A stretch of DNA of 23,973 bases from Chrysochromulina tobinii (taxonomy: Eukaryota; Haptophyta; Prymnesiales; Chrysochromulinaceae). The position numbers and the translations under genes are program-made. Positions 8,401-17,450 of the stretch are shown here, piece after piece. Numbering within the stretch: the first letter of the stretch is position 1; each line of letters starts with the position of its first letter. Location of the stretch: assembly GCA_001275005.1 (NCBI GenBank), contig JWZX01000970.1:1-23973 (forward strand), read 5' to 3'. The notes under the pieces were generated by a model. The model saw only the letters and a program-made list of their open reading frames with translations. It was not told the origin of the DNA and searched no databases.

Positions 8401-11400
8401 ATCTCGGCGTATTCGAGATGGCCCGAGCCGTCCGCGTCGAGCGCGTGGAAGACCGCCTCCACATCCTCGTCCAGAAACCCCGCCTCGGCCGACAAGCCCA
8501 GCGCACGGATGCCATGTGTGAACTCGGCGAGGTCGATGGAGCCGTTCTTGTCCGAGTCCCAAGCCATGAAAAGTGTCACGATGCGCGAGGCAGCAGCCGC
8601 GAGGCGTTCGAGGACCACCGATTGCACGTACTCACGCCGGTTGATGGTGCCAGAGCCGTCCAGGTCGATGGCCCGAAAACGTGCGCGCAGCATCTTGTCG
8701 TGCAGCAGCTCGGCATTCGGCTCCGTCCTGCGCACGAGCGCGCAGTATGCCTCAAAGTCAATCTCGACAGCCTCGCCGCCGTCAGCATCGAGCTCGCCAC
8801 CGCTACCGAGCAGCGCCGCCATGCCGTCTTCACGAAGCTCAACGCCATCCGAGGCACGCAACGAGACACGGCGCACGGGCACCAGGTTGCCCTTGGCATC
8901 GCGTGGATACCTGATGAGGGATGCATTCATACGCAATCATACGCAATCCAGATGCAATCCAGATGCAATTAAGGAGCGTGGGCAGGTACTTGATGAGGCG
9001 ATTATGAGGTCATCAGTGCCAATCAATGGTCATCAGTGCCAATCCTTGGAGCTCACCTGATGAGAGGATTACTCAGAGGTCATCAGTGGCAATCAGAGGT
9101 CATCATTGCCAATCCTAGGTGTCGCGTGCGGTACCTCGCCATGAACCCTTCGCCGAGCTGCAGCTGCAGCCCACGGCGCGTCGTGTAGGCGGTGAGCAGT
9201 AGGGGCAAGTTCAAGATTGGGTCGGAGACGCCGCCGCCGCCGCCCGCGCCCTTATCGCCGCCCTCGAGCGCGTCGGCGCTCTGAGCCGAGGCGGCAGCGA
9301 CGGCCGCTAGGAAATCTTTGAAGGTGATGCGCCCGTCGTCGTCGCCGAAGTTGCTCGTGCCGTCGCCGGTCGTGTCTAGGCTCTGTAGAGTTTTGCCGAC
9401 CGTACCGGTAATCGAGTGCGGCGCGTCCGGGTTGGCGACGTCGATATCTCGGAGCACCTCGAGGATCTCCGCGAGCGAGATCGAGCCTCGGCCGTCGTGG
9501 TCCAGCTCCTTGAACGCCTCGCGCATCTGGAGCTGCGCGCCCTCGGATAGAGCGCCTCCCTGAGGGGCCGCGACCGCGATGTGACCTACCGGCGCGTGCT
9601 TTTGGAGCCATGAGGCAACCGCCCACCCATACACCTTGGGCGGCTGCAGCGACTCGAGAGGCTTACGCTTCAGCACCGCGAGCATCGCGTGCTGCTTGAG
9701 CTGCCCAGGCACGCGCACGAGCATCGGGCGTTCGATGAACTCGAAGCGCGACCGGTTGGCTTGCGAGGTCGGCCAGTCGACAAGAACGGGATGCTCCGCA
9801 GTGCAGAACGCGAGCATCTGTGAGGCGAGTTGGAGCGGCTCGCCAATGAGCATGTACTCTCGGCGCGTCTCGCTGCCCGCCGAGCCGATCCAGACTTTGC
9901 CGGTGAGCACCACCGCGAAGGACTCGATCCCGAGAGGACGCAGCTCGGAGCGCACCTAATTAGGGGCGCAATCATGGCTCATCAGATGCAATCAAGTCAT
10001 CAAGAGGGCGCAGCTCGGAGCGCACCTCCGTGGCCGCCTGCATGGCGCCCAGCGCACAGCCCACTTCCGAGTGCTCGAAGGGAGGCAGCCCGAGGCAACC
10101 GACGACCGTGCACCCCTCTTCCGACTGAATCATATGCTTAAAGGTCCCCCTGCACTTGTACAGGGCGCGCTGGAAGAGAGCCGTCGCCGCCGTGTACGCG
10201 GCCACTTGGTTCATCCGAGAGGCTACCATCGGGGGCTTGAGGCGCACCAAGAGGAGAGTGACTATGCGCGTCTCGGAAGGCTTCACAATCCAGTCGGCGT
10301 CGTTGGCGAGGATCCGCCCCCAAATCGGTCCGGGCACGTACCTGTGGGGAAAAGGGAACACGCGCCATGGTGAGCACTCGCATGCTAGGCGAGGATCCGC
10401 CCCAAATCGGTCCGGGCACGTACCTGATGAGCGAGGCAATCAGAGGCCATCAGAGGCCATCAGAGGCCATCAGAGGCCATCAGAGGCCATCAGAGGCCAT
10501 CAGAGGCCATCAGAGGCCATCAGAGGCCATCAGGGAGGCAATCAGGAGCCATCAGGGGGCACGTACGAGCGGAGCGCCTTGAGCGGCACGCGTCTCATAT
10601 ACTCCTCCCGTTCGGCCTGCGCGGCGACACCCAGGGCCTCCGAGCCTGCCGCGTACGGCGCGAGGCCATTCTCGACGGGCAGTCGTTTCCATTCCTCGAG
10701 CCCCATCGCGGGTTGGAGGGCTGTCATGCCGTACTCGCCCCACAGACCCTCACCGATGAGGAGCTCGCCCGGTTCACACCTCGATAAGACCTCCTGAGCT
10801 GCCGCGAGCTCGGCCCCGCAGACGACGTACTCCCACCTGCCGTTGGCACCGCCCACGTGCATCGCCTGCGCCCTAGCGAGATGCAGGCAGCCGCTCACAT
10901 GGAGCCGGAAAGAGAGGCCGCCCTCCGCCTCCACGCGCTGCGCCTCCTTAACCGCATCAAGAAAGCTCAGTCCCCCGCTCCCCTTGTTTGCCGCCTTAGG
11001 CCGTAGCGCCCCAAACTTCGGAGTCTTCTCTCGGGACTTGGGTCGATACCCATCCCCGCCCGTGCCGTGCGCGCTCATGCGCGCCCAGAGCGATTTATTG
11101 GGCTTGTCCTCGGACGCGGCCTCCGAGGCCGCGGCAGGCGTGGCGGCGGCGGCAGGTGTGGCGGCTGCGGCAGGCGTGGCGGCATCGGCAGGCGTGGCGG
11201 CTGCGGCAGGCGTGGCAGCTGCGGGCTCGGCAGCCGGAGTCTTGGGGTGTCCCAGAGGCTCAGGCCGCCATAGGACGAGGTTATTGAGCTGCTCGAGCGT
11301 CTCGAGCGCCGCTGCACTCGCCGCATTCACCGCCTGCTTCATCGCCGCAGCTGACGGTTGTGACGCGCTCGGTGGCTGCGGGGCATCGGACGCGTCCAGT

Positions 11401-11933
11401 GTGCTGTCGCCCTCGACATCGGGCGCGAGCGACCAGACGGCGAGCGCCATGTCGCCAGCCAGGCGCAGCAGCTCGCCACCGCGCTGCGCCACCACGGATG
11501 CGATCGTGGAGGCCACCTTTGCCACGCGCTCTGCGGTGCCGTTGGCGTCGGCTGGCCATGGTAGCTCGGGCAATGAGTGCATGCCAGTGAGGCGCAAGCA
11601 GAGGTAGACGCCGAAACGCTCGCGCGGGAGCCGTGGGTTGTACGCCTCATTGTGCACGCCATCGTGCAGCTGCAAGATCAGCCCAGTGGGCAGGTATGAG
11701 GCGATCGCCAGATGCACGCGCCGCTCCTTGGACAGCTTGGTGGCCGTGCTGATGGCGCCGAGCACATTGCCGCTGATCTTCGCACCGCGCTTCCACGCTC
11801 TCGAATGCAAGTTGATGCCACGACTGGGAGCAACGACTGCACGTGTGGCATTGGGCGGTGATGTGGGAGCAACGACTGCACGTGTCGCCTTGGACGGTGA
11901 CGAGGGAGCGAGCGCTTCCTTGGCCTGGTCCAT
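5432..11933 (-). CDS. Soluble-adenylyl-cyclase-like (ADCY10-type) protein with EF-hands and C-terminal ankyrin repeats; catalytic residues apparently lost
   Basis: Exons (minus strand): 11933-10567, 10341-10026, 9955-9135, 8910-5432; phases 2, 0, 2; roughly 1990 residues. Start is the ATG at 11933; a stop lies just upstream. Residues about 75-160 and 310-435 resemble the first cyclase homology domain of soluble adenylyl cyclase, and 457-615 the second (GCTVVGCLGLP, then RREYMLIGEP). Aligned by eye with the mammalian enzyme, the first metal Asp is Arg114; Asp151 (in LAGDMALAVW) is kept. In the second domain the ATP-site Lys, Thr, Asn and Arg become Glu531, Met596, Gln603 and Gln607. Canonical EF-hand loops: 713-724, 917-928, 953-964, 993-1004; a degenerate one lies near 755. 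A long Pro/Arg/Ser-rich linker follows, then about two ankyrin repeats (encoded about 5870-5690) and an acidic tail. Near 7905 the frame shifts by one base at a C7 run. Probably a calcium-binding pseudocyclase; all as one gene is inference. Confidence 0.72.
8911..9134 (-). other. Intron 3 of the cyclase-like gene (224 bp)
   Basis: On the minus strand the donor is at 9134 (GGCGAG then GTACCGCACGCGA) and the acceptor CTCATCAG ends at 8911. The join gives GFMAR-YPRDAKGN in phase 2. The intron start GTACCGCACGCGA and exon 4 start GTATCCACGCGA match apart from a one-base gap and one or two substitutions. The body is an array of ATTGGCA, TGATGACC and TGATTGC motifs, with a second internal CTCATCAG|GT site near 9053-9062. 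Confidence 0.8.
9956..10025 (-). other. Intron 2 of the cyclase-like gene (70 bp)
   Basis: Minus-strand donor at 10025 (CACGGAG then GTGCGCTCCG), acceptor CTAATTAG ending at 9956. The join gives AATE-VRSELRPLGIES in phase 0 and restores the second cyclase homology domain. The first 23 bases of the intron match exon 3 at 22 positions, and the copy decays after that. The body contains TTGATGAC, TTGATTGC, ATCTGATGAGC and ATGATTGC. Confidence 0.88.
10342..10566 (-). other. Intron 1 of the cyclase-like gene (225 bp), two nested units plus a minisatellite
   Basis: Minus-strand donor at 10566 (CGCTC then GTACGTGCCC), acceptor CCCCACAG ending at 10342. The join gives KALRS-YVPGPIWGRILAND. A second unit begins at 10423 after its own acceptor CTCATCAG. 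It copies the first roughly 36 bases of exon 2 with one G missing, so splicing to 10423 would shift the frame. The first unit contains nine perfect copies of a 10-bp repeat, each with a CTGAT box. Confidence 0.85.
10441..10530 (-). repeat. 10-bp minisatellite, nine perfect units, intronic
   Basis: CAGAGGCCAT repeated nine times on the + strand, that is ATGGCCTCTG in the sense of the host gene. Flanking bases carry degenerate copies (10531-10560). Because each unit-to-unit junction recreates CTGAT, the array is a ladder of branch-point-like pentamers. It lies inside intron 1 of the cyclase-like gene. Confidence 0.95.
11131..11220 (-). repeat. 18-bp coding repeat (Ala/Thr/Pro linker), five units
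   Basis: Five 18-bp units of GCGGCAGGCGTGGCGGCT type on the + strand. In the minus-strand gene they encode repeated AATPAA hexapeptides. They form a flexible linker between the two halves of the first cyclase homology region. The unit length is a multiple of three, so copy-number change keeps the frame. Confidence 0.9.
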
Positions 11934-12263
11934 CGGCACGCCTCAGCGCTCAACAACTTCGAGTGTCGTTACATGTACATTCGTGCGGTGCCTGATTACC
12001 ATGAAACAGTTTTGTCCGACGAGCACGCGACCCTTCCCTTCCGTGAATTCACTGTCTTGCCGAAACCCGACACAATTGTCTTGCCGAAACTCGGAAAAAC
12101 TACGACGTAGAGTGCAGACGTAGATGATGGCGACTTTGCTGCTGCAGATTCACAGCCTTGCCGGCGATCTGACCCCTGCCGAGCGCGCCGCACTCATCTG
12201 CGACGAAGCGTATTGGAAGCGACTTTGTCCAAAGCTGCACGTCGGCTGCTCCTGAAGCCCGCG
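11934..12263. promoter_or_regulatory. Divergent promoter region between cyclase-like and adenylation-protein genes
   Basis: About 330 bp between two divergent start codons. It is AT-richer than its flanks from about 11945 to 12120 and contains the direct repeat TTGCCGAAAC(T/C)CG near 12057 and 12081. A stop (TGA on the minus strand at 11943-11945) closes the cyclase frame upstream. I can point to no convincing TATA box. A short + strand reading frame is described separately. Confidence 0.5.
12124..12255 (+). other. Short upstream reading frame, possible uORF or missed first exon
   Basis: ATGATG at 12124 opens a 43-residue frame (starting MMATLLLQIHSLAGDLTPAE) that ends at TGA 12253-12255, nine bases before the ATG of the adenylation gene and in a different frame. 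It reads like ordinary protein rather than noise. It could be an upstream ORF, or the true N-terminus if a small intron or an indel joins the frames. Evidence is composition only. Confidence 0.3.
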
Positions 12264-15200
12264 ATGGCGCCTGAAGCCCCTGAGGTTCCTTCCGAGGAAT
12301 GGGGATGGTCTCGAACGGCCTTGGAGCGCTTCAGCGCGCGGACGGCCCTCACTTGGGTCGATGCCTCGGTGAGGCCCGCGAATGCACGCTCCGTGACTTA
12401 CGCATCGCTCGTTGCATGCGCGTCCAAGGTGACCGATCTCATCCGTCGTCTGGATGACGAAACGCCTGCCTCGTCGCCGATCGCATTATGCCTCGACAAT
12501 GGCCTAAGCTTCGTCACGTGCATGCTCGGCGCTCTGTGGGCGGGTCACTCCTTCATGCCCGTGGCGATCGACCCGCAGGTGATCCAGATGCAGATGCTCG
12601 GCATGCTGGCCCAGATGCATGTGAAGATCCTCTTCTGTGCCCCCGAGCTCGTGCCCGCCGTGCAGGCCGTCGTCGCACGGTGCGCGCACCCCGTGCACGT
12701 GTGCGTGCTCGACGACGACGAAGTCCTCTTTCCCGCCAAGGCGCGGCACTGCATGGCCCTGGCGCGTTCACTGTACGGGGCATACAGTGACGCGCCGGTG
12801 CTGCCCGCGCTGCCAAGAGCGCGTTGCCACGAGCGCGTGTGTACGTTCCACACCTCGGGTACTACGGGTACGCCCAAACCGATCCACAACAGTCACGCCG
12901 AGTGGGCCGCGTTCGTACGAGCCGCCGCGGCGGCGTATCACATGACGGCGGACTCTCGTGTCTTCGTCGCGACCTCCCATATCTTCGACCCGTCGGCAGG
13001 TCTCACCTTTGCCGCACTCGCTCTGGGCGCGTCGGCATGCCTCGCGCCGTGGGCGCACACGCTCACCGAGCTGCGCGCCTCGATCGAGCTGACGCACGCA
13101 ACCCATGCGTGCTCGACACCGTCCGTTTGGGAGCTGTATGAATTAGGTATGCATCACGCCGCCGACGACGACGACGCGCAACACACCGCCGCCACCACCG
13201 CCGCGCATCACGCCTCCGCCTCCGCCTCCGCCGCCGCCTCAACCACCGCCTCCGCCACCGCCACCGCCACCGCCACCGCCACGCTGCCACACGCCGCCGC
13301 CTCTGGCACACCCCCTGGCACGCCCCGCGACTCTGAGCCCATATTAGGCAATGGCACGCCCCGCGACTCTGAGCCCAAATTGGGCGACTCGCCCATATTA
13401 GGCAATCTGACGCCGTCGTCGACGTTGCAGACGGTGATGCTCGGGGGGGAACCGATGCCTGTTGCGCTGGTACGCCGTTGGCTTCGGCGCGGCGTGCGGC
13501 TCATCAACACGTACGGCACGACAGAGGCCACCGTGTACCAAGCGACACACGAAATCCCACAGGACGTTGCTGAGCTTGACGAGGAAACGATCCGCGAGCA
13601 CGCTCATACCATCGGCATCCCATTTGAGGGCATCCAGATGAGCGTGATTCGGTGCGCCGATGATGACGAGGGCCATCAAGAAGCTGGAGGGATGGCAAGA
13701 GCAATGGGCAGCGTTGGTACCGTCCAGGCAGCAGCTGCGGAGCAGGCGGGGGAAGAGGCGGAGGCGAGGGGGGGGCTAGTCGAGCTTGTGCTGCATGGGG
13801 TCCAGGTCGACGGCGGAAGCGCGGCGGGATTTCGCACCGGCGACCTCGTCCGTCGGTCAGTATCGGGTCAGTGGCTCTTTGCAGGGCGCGCGGATCGACA
13901 GGTCAAGCTCGACGGGCGGCGCATCGAGCTCGGCCCGATTGAAGAAGTCATCAGTCGTAGGATGCGCCCGCTTGTGCAGCGGACGGTCGTGCAGCTCGTA
14001 GGCTCCCCTCGCCGCTTGCATGCCTTCTGTCAGCTCGAGCAACCAGAGTCTCTCGGAGCTGCCTCTGGCGAGCTGGCAATGGCGCACGCCGCGACGGTGC
14101 GTCAGCTCTGCGCGCTCGAGCTGCCGCGCTACTTGGTCCCCGCCGGTGTCACGTTCCTAGAGCGACTACCCGTGACTCCCACAGGAAAGCTAGATCAACG
14201 GACCCTTGCGCTCCTGCACGAGCGCCAGTGCTCCTTGGCCGCCAGCGCGGAGCTCTGTGCGCGCTCCGAGGAATCTGCCCGTGACGGCATGTGGTCACCA
14301 GACGGCAGCTGGCTGCACACAGTTGCATGCTGCTGGGCTGCGGAGCTTGGCTTGCCGCTAAGCCGGCTGAGTGCGCGCTCCAACTTCCAACGGCTGAGCG
14401 GCAACTCGCTCGTGGCGCTTCGCATTGGCTCACGGCTCTGGCAGCAGCGCGTGTCATGCCGGGCGGAGCTTGGAGGTGACCGAATTTGTCACTCGGAGTT
14501 TGGAGGCGCCTTTGGAGAGCGGATGGGCGTCTTTGCGCCGATCACTCTGCTGACTACGCCGGTGCTCGAGGAGTACGCTCAGGCTACGGCGCCTGCCGCG
14601 TCGGAAGCTGCCTTCGATGAAGCTCCCTCGACGGAGGAGGTGGTTTCAATACCCCTCGACGAAGCTCCCTCGACAGAGGAGGTGGATTCAATACCCTTCG
14701 ACGAAGCTCCCTCGACGGAGGAGGTGGATTCAATACCGGTGGCCGCTGCTCGGCCCACGCAGCTAGGGTCGTGCTCGGCCGACCCTAACTCTGCCGTCCG
14801 TCCGTCCTCGAGCTCATCGGAGATCGATGAGCTCGCGGGTCAGGCAGTGAGCCTGGACGCGGTCGCACTGCTGCGCCTGCTCCTGCTGCAGCACGACTAC
14901 ACGCACACGGTCGACAATGACCTTCTCATCGCCGCAGCGCGATCGAGCTCGAACGGTTGCGCGGAGCTACTGCTGCAGCACGGTGCCTCACCCAACGCCA
15001 TAGGGTTTGGTGCCTTGACGGCCCTGCACTTTGCCTTGCAGCGCCGGAACACGGTACTCGCGCAGCTCCTTCTGATGACCTCTGATTGCATGCTGATTGC
15101 CACTAATTGCCTCCTCGAGGCAGGTACTCGCGCAGCTCCTGCTGATGACCTCTGATTGCATGCTGATTGCCACTAATTGCCTCCTCGAGGCAGGTACTCG

Positions 15201-15918
15201 CGCAGCTCCTGCTGATGACCTCTGATTGCATGCTGATTGCCACTAATTGCCTCCTCGAGGCAGGTACTCGCGCAGCTCCTGCTGATGACCTTTGATTGCA
15301 TGCTGATTGCCACTAATTGCCTCCTCGAGGCAGGTACTCGCGCAGCTCCTGCTGAGCAGCCGGGCCGACGTGCGTGCGACGGACGAGAATCAGCAGACGG
15401 TGCTGCACCATGCTGCCCGTGCGGGAGGTGACGCGCTCTGCTTTGAGATGCTCCTCCGAAGCTATGCGGCAAGTACGTCCGAACCTGGAACACCTGGAGC
15501 AGCAGAGGCCGCAGAGACGGCAGAGACGGCAAGTGTGGCCGAGGTGCGGGCCGAAGCGCCGGAGCCTGGCATCGGTCGTGTCAGTAGTCACACAGGCACA
15601 CATTCGCATTCACACGTCGATCATGAGGCGTGTGGGCGGCTGGACAAGTGGGGGCGACTGCCACTGCACTGGGCGATCGTCAACGGCCATCGAGACGCGA
15701 TGGTGGCGCTCGTCGAGGCGGGCAGCAACGTGTGGCTCCGAGACTTTCAGCATCAGTCGTCGATGGACTTGGCCGAGGAGAGAGCGATGTGCCGCGAGTG
15801 GTTGAATGGGTCCGGCAACGATGGCGGGAGGTGCGATCAGCTCACTCTCTCGATGCTCAAGCTGATGGCTGGTGGTGCGGATGCTGCCACGGCAGTGCGG
15901 TGCGAGACAAAGGTGTGA
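12264..15918 (+). CDS. AASDH/ACSF4-like adenylation protein: adenylation - carrier - ankyrin
   Basis: Exons 12264-15053 and 15334-15918 join in phase 0 (1124 residues). Start is the first ATG of the frame. The adenylate-forming domain spans residues about 10-660: FHTSGTTGTPKP at 195, HIFDPSAG, NTYGTTEAT at 415, FRTGDL at 523, GRADRQVKLDGRRIELGPIEE and PTGKLDQRTL with the A10 lysine. The aspartate in FDPS is the residue that usually contacts an amino-acid amine. A carrier domain follows with GNSL, Ser715 being the likely phosphopantetheine site. After three 14-residue acidic repeats come about four ankyrin repeats (to residue about 1080) instead of the PQQ-type propeller known from animal AASDH. 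Expected chemistry: ATP-dependent activation of a small amino acid and loading onto its own carrier arm. There is no condensation, reductase or thioesterase domain, so the acceptor is unknown; the ankyrins may dock the target. Confidence 0.82.
13147..13401 (+). other. In-frame low-complexity segment, possibly a retained or optional intron (255 bp)
   Basis: This stretch inserts 85 residues rich in His, Ala, Ser and Thr, plus a doubled GTPRDSEP motif, into the adenylation domain between WELYEL and LTPSSTLQTVMLGGEP. It opens with GTATGC right after ATTAG and closes with CATATTAG, so GT-AG splicing would remove exactly 255 bases and give YELGNLTPSSTLQTV, which is closer to the family. There is no stop, so either reading works. 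Confidence 0.45.
13216..13285 (+). repeat. GCC/ACC-type simple repeat in the adenylation gene
   Basis: Runs of GCCTCC and GCCACC hexamers encode alternating Ala/Ser and Ala/Thr. They lie inside the in-frame low-complexity segment. Two copies of a roughly 24-bp unit containing CGCGACTCTGAGCCCA follow (about 13318-13380). Confidence 0.85.
14613..14738 (+). repeat. 42-bp coding repeat, three units
   Basis: Three in-frame 42-bp units encode (F/L)DEAPSTEEV(V/D)SIP. They lie between the carrier domain and the ankyrin repeats and form an acidic linker. The copies differ at only a few bases, so expansion was recent or is being homogenised. Confidence 0.95.
15054..15333 (+). other. Intron of the adenylation gene: four tandem 70-bp units (280 bp)
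   Basis: Donor at 15054 (AACACG then GTACTCGCGC), acceptor GAGGCAG ending at 15333. Units start at 15054, 15124, 15194 and 15264, and the downstream exon starts with the same sequence at 15334. Each unit is about 22 bases copied from the exon (encoding VLAQLLL of an ankyrin helix), then about 48 bases containing CTGATGACC, TGATTGC twice and TAATTGCC, ending in GAGGCAG. The units differ at only two positions that I can see. Removing all 280 bases gives RRNT-VLAQLLLSSRADVRA, which restores an ankyrin repeat. Because 70 is not a multiple of three, leaving one unit in shifts the frame. Confidence 0.92.
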
Positions 15919-16219
15919 GTTGAGCTTTCGTATCGTAGATAGGTAACCTCAACAGGATTACATATGAAATAACGTGAATGCGTGTCCGTGTCGCGTGTGT
16001 TGTCTGTTCCTGTTCGCTGTTGAATCCTTCGATCATGGATCAATACGAAAAATCGTGCGAACGTCGAACGAGCCGTTTCACAGGATTGTGGCGGCGCAAC
16101 GAGCGTTCACACACGCCACCAGACAGATAAGACCCCAGTGCGCGGGGGGGCCGCGACGAAACTTTACGCGAGACGAAAAAGTAGCACGACCACGCAAATT
16201 TCGTCAAGCACGCTTTTTT
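15919..16219. other. Intergenic region before the cysteine protease
   Basis: About 300 bp holding the 3' end of the adenylation-protein transcript and the promoter and leader of the protease. The protease frame stays open upstream, but its first ATG is at 16220. I see no gene and no clear core promoter motif. Confidence 0.45.
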
Positions 16220-17450
16220 ATGCTCGTTCTGTATACCCCTGTTGTCGCCTCCGTGATGTGGTCCGCCGCAACGGCAGGGCCGCCAGACTTCTCCAACGTC
16301 AGCTACGCCGACTTTCAGCACCAGTACGGCCGCGAGCCCTATGCCCTCCTCGGTGGCCTCAACCGTGAGGCGCTGTTTGAGGAGAACAAGAAGAAGGTGC
16401 TTGCGCAGAATGTCAAGTACGCAGCCGGCGATTCAACATGGTGGGCGGCCATCAACGAGTATGCCGATTGGACGGACGCCGAGTTTGCCTCGCAGAAGAC
16501 CAGCCGCAGCCCCATCCTCGGCAACCTCAAGGCATCCGGCCGCGCACTGGTCGAGGAGCGCGCCAACAACCCTGCTGCCTTTGACTGGCGCACCCGTTCG
16601 CCTTCCATCACGACGCCCGTGAAGAACCAGGCCTCTTGCGGCTCGTGCTGGGCCTTCGCGAGCACTGCCGTGCTCGAAAGCCACTACGCACTGTATGCCA
16701 AGTCCAAGGGCCTTCTCGTCCTCGCACCGCAAACGCTCGTCAACTGCGCCCCCAACAATCTCCACTGCGGCGGCACCGGCGGATGCGAGGGCTCGATCCC
16801 GGAGCTCGCGTTCAACGTAAGGAGATCGCAGTCGAACCACTCCCTTGCGCGCTCCTGACTCATCGGTGACGCCAGCGCTCACCACGGCGCTCGCGTTCGA
16901 CTGCTCCTCGCCGAGCGATGCGCGCGCGTCTCCGCAGTACACGATCGCACACGGCATTGCTCTCGAGAGTGACCTGCCGTACGAGGCGCACGACGAGCCG
17001 TGCGACGAGTCCGTGCCCAAGGCGGTCACGGCCACCTCGTACGTCAAGCTCCCCGAGAACTCGGGAGCTGCACTCGAGATCGCGATCTCGACCGTTGGAC
17101 CGATCGCCGTCAACGTGGCCGCAAACTGGAAAATCTACGGCGGCGGCATCTTCTCGGGGGGCTGCGACACGAACGCATGCACGCTCAACCACGTGGTGGT
17201 GGCCGAGGGCTATTCGCAGCCGGGCGCGACCGACCCGGAGGGTTACTGGACCATCCGCAACTCGTGGGGCGAGGGGTGGGGCGAGAAGGGCTACATTCGA
17301 CTCTCTCGAAAGTTCGATAACACCACGTTCGTGGACACGGACCCGGCCTCGGGCGTGGCGTGTATGCCCTTCCCGCGCACTCAGATCGTCGGTGGCGAGT
17401 CAGGCCTCCTCTTCGACATGAGCTACCCGACCGGCATGAAGGATGCGTGA
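16220..17450 (+). CDS. Papain-family (C1A) cysteine protease, secreted or vacuolar
   Basis: Exons 16220-16816 and 16938-17450, phase 0, 369 residues. The first ATG gives a hydrophobic N-terminus (LVLYTPVVASVMWSAATA) that looks like a signal peptide. Residues about 25-110 are an I29-type inhibitory prodomain (FEENKKKVLAQN, INEYADWTDAEF). The mature enzyme begins near AAFDWRTR. Catalytic residues are all present: Gln137 and Cys143 in KNQASCGSCWAF, His284 in LNHVVVAEGY, Asn307 in IRNSWGEGWGEKGY. Splicing joins PELAFN to YTIAHGIALESDLPYEA, as expected for the region before the second half of the papain fold. Length is ordinary for the family. It should be made as a zymogen in the secretory pathway and act as an endopeptidase in a lysosome-like compartment or outside the cell. 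I see nothing degenerate. Confidence 0.93.
16817..16937 (+). other. Intron of the cysteine protease gene (121 bp)
   Basis: Donor GTAAGG at 16817, acceptor TCTCCGCAG ending at 16937. It is the only intron here whose downstream exon does not begin with GT (it begins TACACG), and it lacks the CTGATTGC vocabulary. The end of exon 1 (CTCGCGTTCAAC, 16805-16816) recurs inside it with one mismatch at 16890-16901, which may be chance or a faint duplication remnant. Confidence 0.88.

Noticed and set aside
10156-10797. + strand frame encoding EAIRGHQRPS-type repeats
   Set aside because: It is the antisense reading of exon 2 and the 10-bp intronic minisatellite of the minus-strand gene. There is no independent evidence of translation.
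15054-15333. Regularly spaced identical repeats resembling a CRISPR array
   Set aside because: There are no variable spacers: the whole 70-bp unit repeats, the unit starts with coding sequence of the host gene, and splice signals explain the boundaries. The arrays at 1396-1672 and 23293-23606 are rejected for the same reason.
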